From Oscillospiraceae bacterium (GTDB lineage Bacteria; Bacillota; Clostridia; Oscillospirales; Ruminococcaceae): DNA of 64,000 bases. The notes under the pieces are model-generated. The model saw only the letters and a list, made by a program, of their open reading frames with translations. It was not told the DNA's origin and did not search any database. Location of the stretch: positions 23,625 through 87,624 of the forward strand of contig JAGAUA010000064.1 in the NCBI GenBank assembly GCA_017847885.1, in the 5' to 3' direction. The translations under genes and the position numbers were made by a program. Shown here piece after piece: positions 33,514-43,521 of the stretch. The number at the start of each line of letters is the position of its first letter. The stretch's first letter is position 1.

Positions 33514-33561
33514 TTCGGTTTGCTCCTTTATAATAAATTTTGGTCGTTCACTTTGCAACGG

Positions 33562-34161
33562 TCAGCTGTCATATGTCCTTACCCTCAGCTCAATCCCCAG
33601 CCTTTCGGACAGCTCCCGACAAGCTTTGATGTCCTCCTCGGGGATAACGTCCACCACCGTGAACATCACCTTGGGCACGTATTTTTTGCAGTCCTCCGCA
33701 AATTTCAGCATTGCCTCAAAAGCGTCCTCCCATTTGGGACGGGTCACCGCGTTGTACTTTTCGGCGCTGCACTGATTAAGGGAAATGGAAACGATATCCA
33801 CCGCGCCCTCAAGCAGCTGAGCCGTGGGTCTGCCGTTTATCTTGTCCCCCAGACCGTTTGTGTTGAGCCGCACGGGCAAGCCCAGCTTTTTCCTTATGTG
33901 CTTTCCAATCAAAGCCACGTCCTCGGCACGCTCCATAGGCTCGCCGTAGCCGCAGAAAACCACCTCGGTGTACCTGCTTAAATCGTACTTCCCAAACTCG
34001 GAAATGACCTCGTCGGCAGTCGGCTCACGGTCGAGCCAAAGGCTGTCTGAGCCGTACGCGCCGTCTCCGTTCTGTCTTATGCAAAAGGTACACGCGCAGG
34101 GACAGCGGTTTGTAAGGTTGACATAAATTTTATTGCCAACCGTATAAAGCATAGTCATCAT
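33562..34161 (-). CDS. TatD-linked radical SAM protein
   Basis: A 199-residue radical SAM protein. The cluster motif is C-x3-C-x2-C in NRCPCACTFC, followed by FCGYGEPM and RLNTNGLGD. The short size and the YVNLTNRC start match the TatD-associated radical SAM family (TIGR04038), whose reaction is unknown. In many genomes it is fused or adjacent to tatD; no tatD is seen in this window. It is followed 48 bases later by the epimerase gene. Confidence 0.82.
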   Translation of the reverse strand: MMTMLYTVGNKIYVNLTNRCPCACTFCIRQNGDGAYGSDSLWLDREPTADEVISEFGKYDLSRYTEVVFCGYGEPMERAEDVALIGKHIRKKLGLPVRLNTNGLGDKINGRPTAQLLEGAVDIVSISLNQCSAEKYNAVTRPKWEDAFEAMLKFAEDCKKYVPKVMFTVVDVIPEEDIKACRELSERLGIELRVRTYDS

Positions 34162-34200
34162 TTTGCAAAACCTCTTTCAATGGGTACGTTTTTTCCTGAT

Positions 34201-34686
34201 CTATTTATGGTATTTTCCGCCGTTCAAAATCTGAAAGCCGCGGTATATCTGCTCCAGCACCATTACTCTTGCAAGCTGGTGGGGAAAGGTCATCTCTGAC
34301 ATTGACAGCCTGAAATCGGACATTGCCTTGACCTCCTCGGCAATGCCGCAGGAGCTGCCGATAACAATGTTCAGCACGCTTTTGCCGTCAACGGATATCT
34401 TGCCTATCTTCTCGGCAAGCTTCTCCGAAGAAAGCTGCTTTCCCTCTATACACATTGTAATATTATAGCAATCTTTTCCGTTTAGTATCGGCAGCATGGC
34501 CTTTGCCTCGGCGGAAAGCGCCGCCTTTATTTCCTTTTCCGACGGATTATCGGGCAGCCTGCTCTCGGCAAGCTCGGTAATATTCAGCTTGCAAAAAGCA
34601 CCCAGCCTTTTGGCGTACTCCGCGCAGGCGTCCCGAAGGTAACTCTCTTTCAGCTTGCCCACAGTAATTATATTAACGTTCAGCAT
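34201..34686 (-). CDS. rlmH: 23S rRNA (pseudouridine1915-N3)-methyltransferase RlmH
   Basis: A 161-residue SPOUT methyltransferase that acts on helix 69 of 23S rRNA in 70S ribosomes. The C-terminal knot is visible in VIGSSCGIAEEVKA, MSEMTFPHQLARVMVLEQIYR and GGKYHK. Length matches the family (~159). Upstream AT-rich sequence 34687-34760 likely holds the promoter. Confidence 0.93.
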   Translation of the reverse strand: MLNVNIITVGKLKESYLRDACAEYAKRLGAFCKLNITELAESRLPDNPSEKEIKAALSAEAKAMLPILNGKDCYNITMCIEGKQLSSEKLAEKIGKISVDGKSVLNIVIGSSCGIAEEVKAMSDFRLSMSEMTFPHQLARVMVLEQIYRGFQILNGGKYHK

Positions 34687-34766
34687 ATTTTTACTCCATA
34701 AAACATTATGATAAAATTATATAATAATCCGCCGCAAATGTCAATGAATTACAGACCCGTACCGTA

Positions 34767-34805
34767 AAAAAATCCGCAGAACAGTCCGAGCCGTCCTGCG
34801 GATTT
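34767..34805 (-). terminator. Terminator of glyS
   Basis: On the minus strand AAATCCGCAG pairs with CTGCGGATTT and is followed by TTTTAC. It lies 14 bases past the glyS stop. Confidence 0.8.
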
Positions 34806-34818
34806 GATGTTTATGAAA

Positions 34819-36192
34819 TCAGAATTCAAGCTTCTTGCTGAGGTAATCAACCAGCTCTTCGATCTTGACTCTTTCCTGCTCCATTGTGTCTCTGTCGCGG
34901 ACGGTCACGCAGCCGTCCTTTTCAAGAGTATCGAAATCGTAGGTGATGCAGAAAGGCGTACCGATCTCGTCCTGACGGCGGTAACGCTTGCCTATCTGAC
35001 CTGCCTCGTCGTAATCCACGCTGAAATGCTTGGAAAGCATGGTGTAAACCTCCATAGCCTGGTCCTTCAGCTTCTTTGTAAGAGGAAGTACCGCAGCCTT
35101 GATAGGTGCAAGTGCAGGGTGCAGGTGCATAACTGTGCGGACGTCGCCCTCGCCGATAGTCTCCTCGTCATACGCCTCGCAGACAATGGAGAGGAACAGT
35201 CTTTCTACGCCGAGAGACGGCTCGATAACGTATGGAACGTACTTCTCGTTTGTCTCGGGGTCGAAGTATTCAAGGGACTTGCCGCTTGTTTTGATGTGCT
35301 GTGTAAGGTCGTAGTCTGTTCTGTCCGCAACGCCCCAAAGCTCGCCCCAGCCGAAGGGGAAGAGGTACTCGAAGTCGGTCGTTGCCTTTGAGTAGAAGCA
35401 AAGCTCCTCGGGGGAGTGGTCGCGGAGACGGAGGTGCTCCTCCTTGATGCCGAGGCTAAGAAGGAAGTCGCGGCAGTAGCCTCTCCAGTATTGGAACCAT
35501 TCAAGGTCTGTACCGGGCTTGCAGAAGAACTCAAGCTCCATCTGCTCGAACTCGCGAACGCGGAAAATAAAGTTGCCCGGGGTAATTTCGTTACGGAAGG
35601 ACTTACCTATCTGTGCAACGCCGAAAGGCACCTTTTTACGGGTGGTGCGCTGAATATTTGCAAAGTTTACAAAGATACCCTGAGCGGTCTCGGGACGGAG
35701 ATAAAGCTCAGCCTTTGAGTCCTCGGTAACGCCCTGGAAGGTCTTGAACATAAGGTTGAACTGACGGATAGGAGTAAAGTTCTTCTTTCCGCAGTTGGGG
35801 CACTTTACATCGTTATTTTCAATGAATTCGCTCATCTGGTCGTTTGTCCAGCCTGTGGGGTTTGTGCCTGTCTGGGACTCGATAAGCTGGTCTGCACGGT
35901 GACGCGTCTTACACTCGCGGCAGTCCATAAGGGGGTCGGAGAAGCCGCCGAGGTGACCTGAAGCGACCCATGTCTGAGGATTCATAAGTATAGCGCTGTC
36001 CAGACCCACATTGTAGGGGCATTCCTGAACGAACTTTTTCAGCCACGCGTTCTTGATGTTGTTCTTGAGGAGAACGCCGAGAGGGCCGTAGTCCCAAGTG
36101 TTTGCAAGACCGCCGTAAATTTCCGAGCCGGGATAAACGTATCCTCTGCCCTTACAAAGCGCAACTATTTTGTCCATGCTTTTTTCTGCCAT
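34819..36192 (-). CDS. glyS: Glycine--tRNA ligase (single-chain type)
   Basis: A 457-residue class II alpha2-type glycyl-tRNA synthetase. Visible are the N-terminal [14 protein letters not shown], the CxxC...CxxC insertion ([11 protein letters not shown] and CPNCGKKNF), the class II motifs ([35 protein letters not shown]) and the C-terminal anticodon-binding domain. ATG 36192 (MAEKSMDK) follows GGAGG; an in-frame start at 36207 is upstream of that site. The gap to the isomerase-like gene is 21 bases. Confidence 0.97.
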   Translation of the reverse strand: MAEKSMDKIVALCKGRGYVYPGSEIYGGLANTWDYGPLGVLLKNNIKNAWLKKFVQECPYNVGLDSAILMNPQTWVASGHLGGFSDPLMDCRECKTRHRADQLIESQTGTNPTGWTNDQMSEFIENNDVKCPNCGKKNFTPIRQFNLMFKTFQGVTEDSKAELYLRPETAQGIFVNFANIQRTTRKKVPFGVAQIGKSFRNEITPGNFIFRVREFEQMELEFFCKPGTDLEWFQYWRGYCRDFLLSLGIKEEHLRLRDHSPEELCFYSKATTDFEYLFPFGWGELWGVADRTDYDLTQHIKTSGKSLEYFDPETNEKYVPYVIEPSLGVERLFLSIVCEAYDEETIGEGDVRTVMHLHPALAPIKAAVLPLTKKLKDQAMEVYTMLSKHFSVDYDEAGQIGKRYRRQDEIGTPFCITYDFDTLEKDGCVTVRDRDTMEQERVKIEELVDYLSKKLEF

Positions 36193-36213
36193 AACAATAA
36201 CCTCCATACCATA

Positions 36214-37005
36214 TTAATTAAATCCGTTTTTATCAAGATATTCCTGCAAGCTGCGGCAGTTTTCCGCAAGCTCGCTGTCCTGCCCGTAGCCGTTTCTGTA
36301 AAGCTCCAGAATAAGGCAGCCGTTATATCCGTTTGCTTTCAGCGCTTCAAAAAGCGCTCTGTTGTCGTAATCTCCCAAGCCGAATTTGAGGCAGTCGCCG
36401 TTTTCCCCGAAGTCGGAGTAATGGACGTGCCTTATGCTGCTTCCGAGAGCCAGCACAAGCTCTTTCGGGTCATAGCCCGAACGGTGCGCCTGCTTTGTGT
36501 CAAGCACGAACGCCGCTTTTTCCCCCAGCGCATTTTTCATACGCACCAGAAATCCAAGGTCACGCCCCGTACACCGCTGAACGTTTTCCTGCACAACGCA
36601 CACGCCGAAGCTTTCCGCCGCGTCCTGCAATTTCAGAAACCGTTCAAAGTATCTTTCCTCGGGGCAGGGGTTCTGGGGCTTGTTGCCGTGAAGCACGAAA
36701 AACCTTGCCCCAAAGCGGTTCATATACTCAAAAAAGCGCTTGTGATAATCAATAACATCGGGCACCCGCCGTTCATATTCCGTAAAAAACAGCGGCTCAA
36801 TGGGGCAGGTGAACGGGTGTACCGACACAACGTCGACGCCGTATTCCTTTTGGACAGCAAGCATCTCCGCAAGATACGGACCGCTTAATTCACAGTGGGA
36901 ATTAACGAAAATTTCCGTTGTTTTAACGCCGTCCTCGGCAAGGGTACGGAAAGCCTTTTCAAGCTCTTTCGGATACAAACACGATGTTGATACTCCTGCT
37001 TTCAC
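36214..37005 (-). CDS. Sugar phosphate isomerase/epimerase-like TIM barrel protein
   Basis: A 263-residue protein of the AP endonuclease 2/xylose isomerase-like superfamily. Metal-ligand candidates include E in VVQENVQR, D/H in VLDTKQAHRSG and HVHYSDF, and E in CLILELYRNGYG. The substrate cannot be told. It lies between secF and glyS, which gives no pathway clue. Confidence 0.78.
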   Translation of the reverse strand: MKAGVSTSCLYPKELEKAFRTLAEDGVKTTEIFVNSHCELSGPYLAEMLAVQKEYGVDVVSVHPFTCPIEPLFFTEYERRVPDVIDYHKRFFEYMNRFGARFFVLHGNKPQNPCPEERYFERFLKLQDAAESFGVCVVQENVQRCTGRDLGFLVRMKNALGEKAAFVLDTKQAHRSGYDPKELVLALGSSIRHVHYSDFGENGDCLKFGLGDYDNRALFEALKANGYNGCLILELYRNGYGQDSELAENCRSLQEYLDKNGFN

Positions 37006-37084
37006 TGAAAATCACCCCTCCGCGGACTGACCGAATAAAATACAACGGCAGCAGAGCGGATAGTATCCGTCCTGCCGCAGAAGC

Positions 37085-38035
37085 TTACTTTGATTTTTTC
37101 TTGCCCTTGCCGTCCTTGCGCAGACCTTCAAGTGCAAGTCTGAGAGGACAGGTGAAGCATACCGAAGAATAGGTACCTGCGATCATGCCGACCATCATAG
37201 GAAGGGAGAAGGAAATGATCGATGTCACTCCGTATACCGCAGCAACAATAGTTACCGCCAGCATAGCAACGATAGTGGTTATCGAAGTATTGATGGAACG
37301 GGTAAGAGACTGATTTATGCTAAGGTTTACTATCTCGTCGCGGGTCTTGGTCTTTCTGTAAAGTATCTCGTTTTCACGGATACGGTCGTAAATTACGATA
37401 GTGTTGTTTATGGAGTAACCGAGAATTGTCAGTACAACTGCCATAAAGTTAGCGTTGATGGACATTCCGCAGATGATAAATGTTCCGTAAACGATAATAC
37501 AGTCGTGAAGCAGCGCCGCAATTGCGCATACGCCAGCCAGCCAGCCGCCGATATTCTTGAAGCGTATTGCGATATAGATTACCAGAACGACAAAGGAAAG
37601 CAGTACCGCAACCGTACACTTGAGGAAGAATTCCTTACCCGAGGACGGAGACACGTCCGAGGACTCTATAAGCTCGATAGCGTTTTCTGCATATTTTGCC
37701 TCGATAGCGTCCGAAAGGGCAAACTGCTTGTCCGAGGTAAGACCCGAATTGGAAATAAGGGAAAGCTGAATGTTGTTTCTTCCTGTGGAGAAGTCCTCAC
37801 CAACAGTAGAGGTCACGCCCAGACCGCCCAGCGCCTCGGAAGCGTCCTTTTCAAACTGCGCCTGATCGATCTCGCCGTCGTAAACGTAGGTGAGGATCGT
37901 ACCGCCCTTGAACTGAATGTCAAGGTTTGCGCCGAACACAAAGGTCGAAAGAATGGAAATTGCAACCATGACCGCAGAAATGATAAGGAATGTTTTCTTG
38001 TGACCTACAAAGTCAAAGTTGAATTTTTTATTCAT
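37085..38035 (-). CDS. secF: Protein translocase subunit SecF
   Basis: A 316-residue membrane subunit that, with SecD, uses the proton gradient to complete export. Six membrane segments with one large loop after the first (~30-130). The family signatures GGTILTYVY and LGYSINNTIVIYDRIRENE are present. Its start overlaps the secD stop by 8 bases. The C-terminal basic GKGKKKSK tail is exposed in the cytoplasm. Confidence 0.96.
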   Translation of the reverse strand: MNKKFNFDFVGHKKTFLIISAVMVAISILSTFVFGANLDIQFKGGTILTYVYDGEIDQAQFEKDASEALGGLGVTSTVGEDFSTGRNNIQLSLISNSGLTSDKQFALSDAIEAKYAENAIELIESSDVSPSSGKEFFLKCTVAVLLSFVVLVIYIAIRFKNIGGWLAGVCAIAALLHDCIIVYGTFIICGMSINANFMAVVLTILGYSINNTIVIYDRIRENEILYRKTKTRDEIVNLSINQSLTRSINTSITTIVAMLAVTIVAAVYGVTSIISFSLPMMVGMIAGTYSSVCFTCPLRLALEGLRKDGKGKKKSK

Positions 38036-39440
38036 GCCTTACACCTCCTCCGTAAAGCTTGGGGTTTCTCAAAGCCTTGAACTTGGAAAGAGAAGCAAGC
38101 ATAAGTCTTGAGCAGAATACGCCGAAGAACAGGTTGAGAACAACGCCCGTCAGCAATGTGAAGCCGAAGGAGTAGATAGTACCTGCCGTAGACGGACCGA
38201 ACATGAAGAATACAAAGTGAAGAAGCTTTGAGAAGATGCTGTCGGGAGTACCGAACGCACCCATAAGTATTATAGCAACCAAGATCATTGTTACGTTGCC
38301 GTCGAGAATTGCGGAAAATGCGCGCTTGAAGCCCGATTCGATAGAGCCGTCAAGGGTCTTGCCGTTAGCAAGCTCCTCTCTGATACGCTCGGAGGTGATG
38401 ATGTTTGCGTCAACGCCCATACCAACCGCAAGGATAATACCTGCGATACCGGGAATTGTAAGTATAGAGCCGTTCATAAAGCCGAAATAGCCCGAAATGA
38501 ACGCCAGCGTACCCGCTACCTGACCGAACAGCGCAACTACCGCAACTGCACCGGGGAGACGGTATACAGCTATCATAAACACCGCGATAAAGATAAATGC
38601 GATGATACCTGCAATTACCATTGCCTCAAGAGCGCCCGTACCGAGGCTCGGAGAAATGGTTGAAAAGCTTGCTGTAACAAGCTTAAAGGGAAGCGCACCG
38701 GAATTTATCTTGTCGGCAAGCTGCTTTGCGCTTTCTGCGTCAAAGTTGCCCGAAATTGTAGCTCTGCCGTCGGTAATAGCCGACTGAACGGTAGGGTAGG
38801 AGAAGCAGGTGTCGTCCATCCAGATGGAGATAACGCCTCTGGTCTGGTAAAGTCTGCCTGTTGCCTCCGCAAATTTCTTTGCGCCCTCATCGGTAAGGTT
38901 AAGGCTTACGAGCCATTCCATTGCACCCGAATCGTCCTTTGTATAAGCGGCATAAGCCTCCTGAACGTCCGAGCCTACAAGGATAACATTTTCAGCGGTA
39001 ACGCCCGTATATTTGCCCAGCTCGTCCACCTCGTAGCCCTCGCGGAATGTCAGCTCGGCAGTCTCGCCCAGCTCCTTTACCGCAGCCTCGGGGTCAAAGT
39101 TTGCCTCTCCTTCTTTCCAAGGGAAACGGACGATGATGCGGTCGTTATTGTAGTCGATGTAGCTTTCGTAATCTGTGATACCCAGATTTATCATACGCTG
39201 AACAATAACTTCCTTTGCAGCGTCAAGCTGCGCGTTTGTGGCGTCGATATCCTCGGGGGGAGTGAACGTAACATCAACGCCGCCCTTTATGTCTATACCG
39301 AAGCGGATATTGTCAACGCCCTTGACATAAACTGTCTTCATATCGCCGTAATAGGTGCTGACGCCGAAGAAAACGGTAGCCGCAAAAGCCAGGATCAGCA
39401 GAAAAACGACAAAGAAAACAGGTTTTTTAGCCTTTCTCAC
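38028..39440 (-). CDS. secD: Protein translocase subunit SecD
   Basis: A 470-residue RND-type membrane subunit of the Sec accessory complex. One N-terminal membrane helix, the P1 region (GIDIKGGVDVTF), the head domain and five C-terminal helices including IAGIILAVGMGVDANIITSERIREEL. It is shorter than E. coli SecD (615), as is normal in Firmicutes. The promoter is at 39488-39516. Confidence 0.96.
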   Translation of the reverse strand: MRKAKKPVFFVVFLLILAFAATVFFGVSTYYGDMKTVYVKGVDNIRFGIDIKGGVDVTFTPPEDIDATNAQLDAAKEVIVQRMINLGITDYESYIDYNNDRIIVRFPWKEGEANFDPEAAVKELGETAELTFREGYEVDELGKYTGVTAENVILVGSDVQEAYAAYTKDDSGAMEWLVSLNLTDEGAKKFAEATGRLYQTRGVISIWMDDTCFSYPTVQSAITDGRATISGNFDAESAKQLADKINSGALPFKLVTASFSTISPSLGTGALEAMVIAGIIAFIFIAVFMIAVYRLPGAVAVVALFGQVAGTLAFISGYFGFMNGSILTIPGIAGIILAVGMGVDANIITSERIREELANGKTLDGSIESGFKRAFSAILDGNVTMILVAIILMGAFGTPDSIFSKLLHFVFFMFGPSTAGTIYSFGFTLLTGVVLNLFFGVFCSRLMLASLSKFKALRNPKLYGGGVRHE

Positions 39441-39487
39441 GATTTAACCTCCTGTTTGCCGCAAGCAGCGGCACAAATTATCGTTTA

Positions 39488-39516
39488 ATTATAACATTTT
39501 TCACGGTATATGTCAA
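39488..39516 (-). promoter_or_regulatory. Promoter of secDF
   Basis: Minus strand TTGACA (39511-39516), 17-base spacer, TATAAT (39488-39493): a consensus housekeeping promoter about 50 bases before the secD start. Confidence 0.8.
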
Positions 39517-39525
39517 TAGCTGTGT

Positions 39526-40212
39526 TCATTTCAGAAGCTTAATTTTATCCATTGAAGCAAAATTTCTGTTGGTGTAATAGCCGTCCTCGGTGACCTCGCG
39601 GACGATTTCCACAAAATCGGGGGTATCGACCCGAGCGCTTTCGCAGCTAAGCTCCGCCTCCATGATGCCGTAGCCGCTTTCCACGGTGTTTTCAAACACG
39701 TCCAGCTCGAATTTCAGACCTCCGTATGGAATAATATGCCTGCGCTTTTTTATCACATTTAATATGGCATGCCCCATAAGCTCCCTATACTCGGCTTCGG
39801 TTATCTCCTTTTCATTTTCGATACGGGTCATACTGCTGCCCGTCCGCGCCTTTTCGGTGTAGATGAACCTGTCGTCAAGACGGCGTATCCTGCCCTGAAA
39901 ACCCTTTTCGGGAGCAAGATACGCCTGCTCGATGTAATGGGACTCGAACTCTCCCAGCCTTTCGGGAATTTTCACAAGCCACCGCCTTTCCACCTCAAAG
40001 GTGAGGAGCCGTCCGCCCCTGTCGGCAACAGCCTTTTCGCTGTAAAATTCGTTGCCCGTGACCTCGGCAATTACCTCAAAGTCGAAGGTATCCCCGTCGC
40101 TTTCAAGTATTGCGGCGCTTTTTTCGTTTTCAAAAAGCTTTACCCGATAATCTCCGCCGTCAGCGGTATCATCGGGTCTTTTTATAAGAAATTTTCTGCT
40201 GTAATTTTCCAT
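39526..40212 (-). CDS. CYTH-domain protein with N-terminal extension
   Basis: A 228-residue protein. Residues ~74-200 match the CYTH triphosphatase fold: FEVERRWLV (ExExK-like start), QAYL, GRIRRLDDRFIYTEKARTG, ENEKEITEAEY and KFELDVFEN. Members hydrolyse tripolyphosphate or thiamine triphosphate, or are class IV adenylate cyclases. The first ~70 residues are an extension with no family I recognise. Start ATG 40212 follows GGAGG. It sits between a TPR lipoprotein gene (23-base gap) and secD. Confidence 0.78.
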   Translation of the reverse strand: MENYSRKFLIKRPDDTADGGDYRVKLFENEKSAAILESDGDTFDFEVIAEVTGNEFYSEKAVADRGGRLLTFEVERRWLVKIPERLGEFESHYIEQAYLAPEKGFQGRIRRLDDRFIYTEKARTGSSMTRIENEKEITEAEYRELMGHAILNVIKKRRHIIPYGGLKFELDVFENTVESGYGIMEAELSCESARVDTPDFVEIVREVTEDGYYTNRNFASMDKIKLLK

Positions 40213-40235
40213 ATTACCTCCAAAATGGTGCAAAT

Positions 40236-40895
40236 TTACCTTGAAGCAAGCTTGTCCAGCTGTGCATTGACCTCGTCAAGATGAGGATACCCCAGCTCCG
40301 CCGCCTTAGTGTACGCCGAATCAGACTTTTCCGGCTCTAAAGCCATAGCATAGGCAATGGAAAGAAACGCATAAATATCCGCATTCTGTGCGCTGTCCTC
40401 CTTATAAAGAGCCTTTGCCTTTTCAAGATATTCTATCGCGGAAATAGGCTTGTTAAACTCAATATAGAGTGAGCCGAGATTTACATACAAAGGCGCGGAA
40501 TCCCCGTTTTCGGGGTCAAGCTCAAGCGCCTTTTGATAGCACTCCAAAGCCTTTTCGCGGTCGCCGTTCTTGCGGTAGGATATGCCCAGATTTACAAGCC
40601 CCTCAAAATATTCGGGAGCTATATCCACGCATTTTTTGTGGTATTCGAGAGCGTTTTCGTAGTCCTCAAGCTTCAGATAGCAGTTGCCGATGCAGTTATA
40701 AAGCTCATGCTCCCTGAAATTCTTCAGACCTCTATCCTCGGCGGTAAGAAAGCTGTCAAGCGCCTCGGAGTAGCTTCCGTTCATATAAAGCTTTTTACCG
40801 TCCACGGCAAGCTTGTCCCCCGAACCCTTGCAGGAGGTCATTGTCAGCACAAGCAGCGCTGCGGCAGCGGCGGCTGAAAGTCTTTTTATGTTCAT
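40236..40895 (-). CDS. TPR-repeat lipoprotein
   Basis: A 219-residue lipoprotein. Lipobox LTMTSC (Cys ~22), then about five TPR units (~30-205), for example YNCIGNCYLKLEDYENALEYHKK and INGDREKALECYQKALELDPENG-like segments. It faces outside the membrane and probably holds a protein complex together; the partner is unknown. ATG 40895 follows GGAAAGGA. An in-frame start at 40955 would bury the signal peptide. Confidence 0.82.
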   Translation of the reverse strand: MNIKRLSAAAAAALLVLTMTSCKGSGDKLAVDGKKLYMNGSYSEALDSFLTAEDRGLKNFREHELYNCIGNCYLKLEDYENALEYHKKCVDIAPEYFEGLVNLGISYRKNGDREKALECYQKALELDPENGDSAPLYVNLGSLYIEFNKPISAIEYLEKAKALYKEDSAQNADIYAFLSIAYAMALEPEKSDSAYTKAAELGYPHLDEVNAQLDKLASR

Positions 40896-41064
40896 GGCGC
40901 TCTGTCCTTTCCAATAATCTTTCTTGATTATACCATATTTTTTACCCTTTGGCAATATACTTTTCCCTTTTTCGTCATATTTACGGCATTTTCACTATTT
41001 CCGTAAAGCGCTTATGTGCTGAAAAATCGGCGCAATTTTTGTCGGTTTTTACATTATGGAAATA

Positions 41065-41093
41065 TTGACAAATTACTTCGAAAAGTGTATAAT
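41065..41093 (+). promoter_or_regulatory. Promoter of the chemoreceptor gene
   Basis: TTGACA (41065-41070), 17-base spacer, TATAAT (41088-41093), about 70 bases before the start. Confidence 0.8.
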
Positions 41094-41171
41094 TTTTTCA
41101 TACATATCATATGTAAAAACAGAACGTGTTTTTACATAATTTTGACAAAAACAGGTGAAAGGATGATATCT

Positions 41172-42851
41172 GTGAAAAATATGAAATTATCTGTCAAGCT
41201 TACCGTGGCGTTCGGCACCGTGCTTGTGCTGATGTCTATTATCATTATTTTTTCTACCACGGCGTTTGATACCGTAAACGGAATGCTTGAGACCTTTTAC
41301 AACGAGCCGTACACCGAGGTCCAGCTTGCAAATCAGCTTAATTTGAAGGTCAACGATGTGACAAGCAGTATGCTTTATGCAAGCGCTTCGTCCGACAATG
41401 CCGAAAAGCAGCAGAGTCTCGGCTATGCAAGAAGCAATATTGCTGAAATTTACGGCATTATTGAACAGATGAGAGGCAAATATGACGGCGATATGGCGGA
41501 TATCGACACTATTGTCAAGGATGTTCAAGGGGTCGAAGCGGCTATGGACAACTTTGAAAGCGTTGTTCTGTCTGACGATAATACGGAAGATCCATTTGAA
41601 ATTTATAAAAACAGTATCTACCCCGAAATTCAGGATGTTCTTGCAATTACAGAAAAGATACAGCAGCATGAGAACGAAGACGGCGAGGCTATTTTTACCC
41701 AAAGCACAGTAAGAACAAGACTTACGCAAATAATTATCGCTGTTCTTGGTGTTGGTTCAAATGTTGCAGGCGTTCTTTTCGCGGTATACATCACACGGCT
41801 TATCGCCAAGGGTGTCAAGGATGTTGAAAGAGCTGCTGTCAGCATGGCGGCAGGTAACTTTGACACGAATATTGAATACACCTCAAAGGACGAGATAGGC
41901 AGACTTGCTGACTCAATGAGAAATCTGTCAGAGAATACCAAGTGTGTTGTTACAGATATCGACTATATGCTTGACAACGTTGCAAAGGGCAACCTTGATG
42001 TGAGATCCCGAAACGAGGGCTACTATGTCGGCGTATTCGGCAATATCCTTTCTTCTATGAATAATTTCCTGTTGGGCATCAACGATACCATGTCCAATAT
42101 CAGCAACGCTTCCGACCAGGTGGCTTCCGGCGCGGAGCAGGTTTCCGGCGGCGCACAGTCCCTCTCCCAGGGTGCTACCGAGCAGGCTTCCTCCATTGAG
42201 GAGCTTTCCGCAACTATCAGCATGATATCCGATATGGTCAACACCAATGCCCGTGACGCTGCGGACGCTGCGGAAAAGACGGACGTTGCAGGTGCGGCTC
42301 TCGGCGAGGCAAACGGCAAAATGAACGAGCTGGTTGAAGCTATGAACGAGATTAGCGCGTCCTCCGCAGAAACTCAGAAGATCATCAAGACTATCGAGGA
42401 TATCGCGTTCCAGACCAATATCCTTGCACTTAACGCGGCTGTTGAGGCTGCAAGAGCAGGTGCGGCAGGCAAGGGCTTTGCGGTAGTTGCCGACGAGGTA
42501 AGAAACCTTGCGGGAAAATCCGCAGAGGCGGCAAAGAACACAACTGCACTCATTGAGGGTACGGTTACTGCGATAGAAAAGGGCAACAGCCTTGTGACGG
42601 ATACCGCCGAGATGATGAACACTGTTGCCGAGTCGGCAGGTGCAGTCGCAAAGATAAACGGCAAAATTGCCGAGTCCTCCAAGAATGCTGCCGAGGCTAT
42701 CATTCAGGTAACAACAGGCGTGGAGCAGATTTCCGCTGTTGTTCAGACAAACTCCGCAACGGCAGAGGAGTCCGCGGCGGCTTCCGAGGAGCTTGCAGGT
42801 CAGTCGGGTATGCTCAAGGGACTTATCGAACAGTTCAGACTTGCGCAGTAA
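41172..42851 (+). CDS. Methyl-accepting chemotaxis protein
   Basis: A 559-residue chemoreceptor. Domain order: short cytoplasmic tail, TM1 (~10-32), extracytoplasmic helical ligand domain of 4HB type (~35-185), TM2 (~190-212), HAMP (~213-265), and a long signalling coiled coil with the hairpin tip [17 protein letters not shown] and [13 protein letters not shown]. The ligand is unknown. GTG 41172 is preferred because GAAAGGA ends 8 bases upstream; ATG 41163 overlaps that site. No che or flagellar genes are nearby. Confidence 0.94.
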   Translation: MKNMKLSVKLTVAFGTVLVLMSIIIIFSTTAFDTVNGMLETFYNEPYTEVQLANQLNLKVNDVTSSMLYASASSDNAEKQQSLGYARSNIAEIYGIIEQMRGKYDGDMADIDTIVKDVQGVEAAMDNFESVVLSDDNTEDPFEIYKNSIYPEIQDVLAITEKIQQHENEDGEAIFTQSTVRTRLTQIIIAVLGVGSNVAGVLFAVYITRLIAKGVKDVERAAVSMAAGNFDTNIEYTSKDEIGRLADSMRNLSENTKCVVTDIDYMLDNVAKGNLDVRSRNEGYYVGVFGNILSSMNNFLLGINDTMSNISNASDQVASGAEQVSGGAQSLSQGATEQASSIEELSATISMISDMVNTNARDAADAAEKTDVAGAALGEANGKMNELVEAMNEISASSAETQKIIKTIEDIAFQTNILALNAAVEAARAGAAGKGFAVVADEVRNLAGKSAEAAKNTTALIEGTVTAIEKGNSLVTDTAEMMNTVAESAGAVAKINGKIAESSKNAAEAIIQVTTGVEQISAVVQTNSATAEESAAASEELAGQSGMLKGLIEQFRLAQ

Positions 42852-42873
42852 AAAAATTGCTGTATACAAAAGC

Positions 42874-42909
42874 AACGGCTTGTACAGAAAAACTGTACAA
42901 GCCGTTTTT
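42874..42909. terminator. Two-way terminator between the chemoreceptor gene and nrdR
   Basis: AACGGCTTGTACAG (42874-42887) pairs perfectly with CTGTACAAGCCGTT (42893-42906), with A and T runs on both sides. Confidence 0.9.
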
Positions 42910-42923
42910 GCATACATATTCTG

Positions 42924-43373
42924 TTATTTTCCGCTTTTAAGCTCGCTGATAATATGAATGAAGCTTTCAACGTCGGTAAAATCCTTATAAACCGATGCAA
43001 AGCGCACGTACGCCACTTGGTCGATATCCTTTAAATGCTGCAAAACCGTGTCGCCTATCTCCGATGAGGTTATCTGGGACTGCATACGGTTTGCAAAGCA
43101 GTTTTCCACATTGTCAACGATTTTGTTTATGTCCTCCGCGGAAACGGGGCGTTTCTTGACCGCCGTGGAAAGCCCCTTGATAAGCTTGTTCCTGTCGAAA
43201 AGCTCCACGGAGTTATCCTTTTTCACTACCAGCAGCACCGGCTTTTCAACCGCTTCATATGTGGTAAATCTTTTTCCGCAGCTGGTACACTCCCGTCTGC
43301 GGCGCTTCTGACCATCAACAGGGCGCGAGTCAACAACCTTTGTATCTTCAAATCCGCAAAACGGGCAGCGCAT
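42924..43373 (-). CDS. nrdR: Transcriptional repressor NrdR
   Basis: A 149-residue repressor of ribonucleotide reductase genes. N-terminal zinc ribbon with MRCPFCG and CTSCGKRFTTYE, then an ATP-cone domain (~48-140; VVKKDNSVELFDRNKL, SEIGDTVLQHLKDIDQVAYVRFASVY). The canonical MRCPFCG start at 43373 is chosen over upstream in-frame codons. No nrd genes are adjacent. Confidence 0.96.
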   Translation of the reverse strand: MRCPFCGFEDTKVVDSRPVDGQKRRRRECTSCGKRFTTYEAVEKPVLLVVKKDNSVELFDRNKLIKGLSTAVKKRPVSAEDINKIVDNVENCFANRMQSQITSSEIGDTVLQHLKDIDQVAYVRFASVYKDFTDVESFIHIISELKSGK

Positions 43374-43415
43374 TTTTATCATTCCTTTCAAAAATAGGTC
43401 TATGCTTTTGTATAA

Positions 43416-43445
43416 ATTATACCACATTTTAAAGAGCATTGTCAA
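43416..43445 (-). promoter_or_regulatory. Promoter of nrdR
   Basis: Minus strand TTGACA (43440-43445), 18-base spacer, TATAAT (43416-43421). Confidence 0.75.
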
Positions 43446-43462
43446 GAATTTTATATTTCAGC

Positions 43463-43491
43463 TTGAAAAAACAGGGCGGTAATGGTATAAT
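43463..43491 (+). promoter_or_regulatory. Promoter of the VanY-like gene
   Basis: TTGAAA (43463-43468), 17-base spacer, TATAAT (43486-43491), divergent from the nrdR promoter about 20 bases away. Confidence 0.7.
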
Positions 43492-43521
43492 TGGTTTATA
43501 TCATTTGAAAAGGCGGATTTG

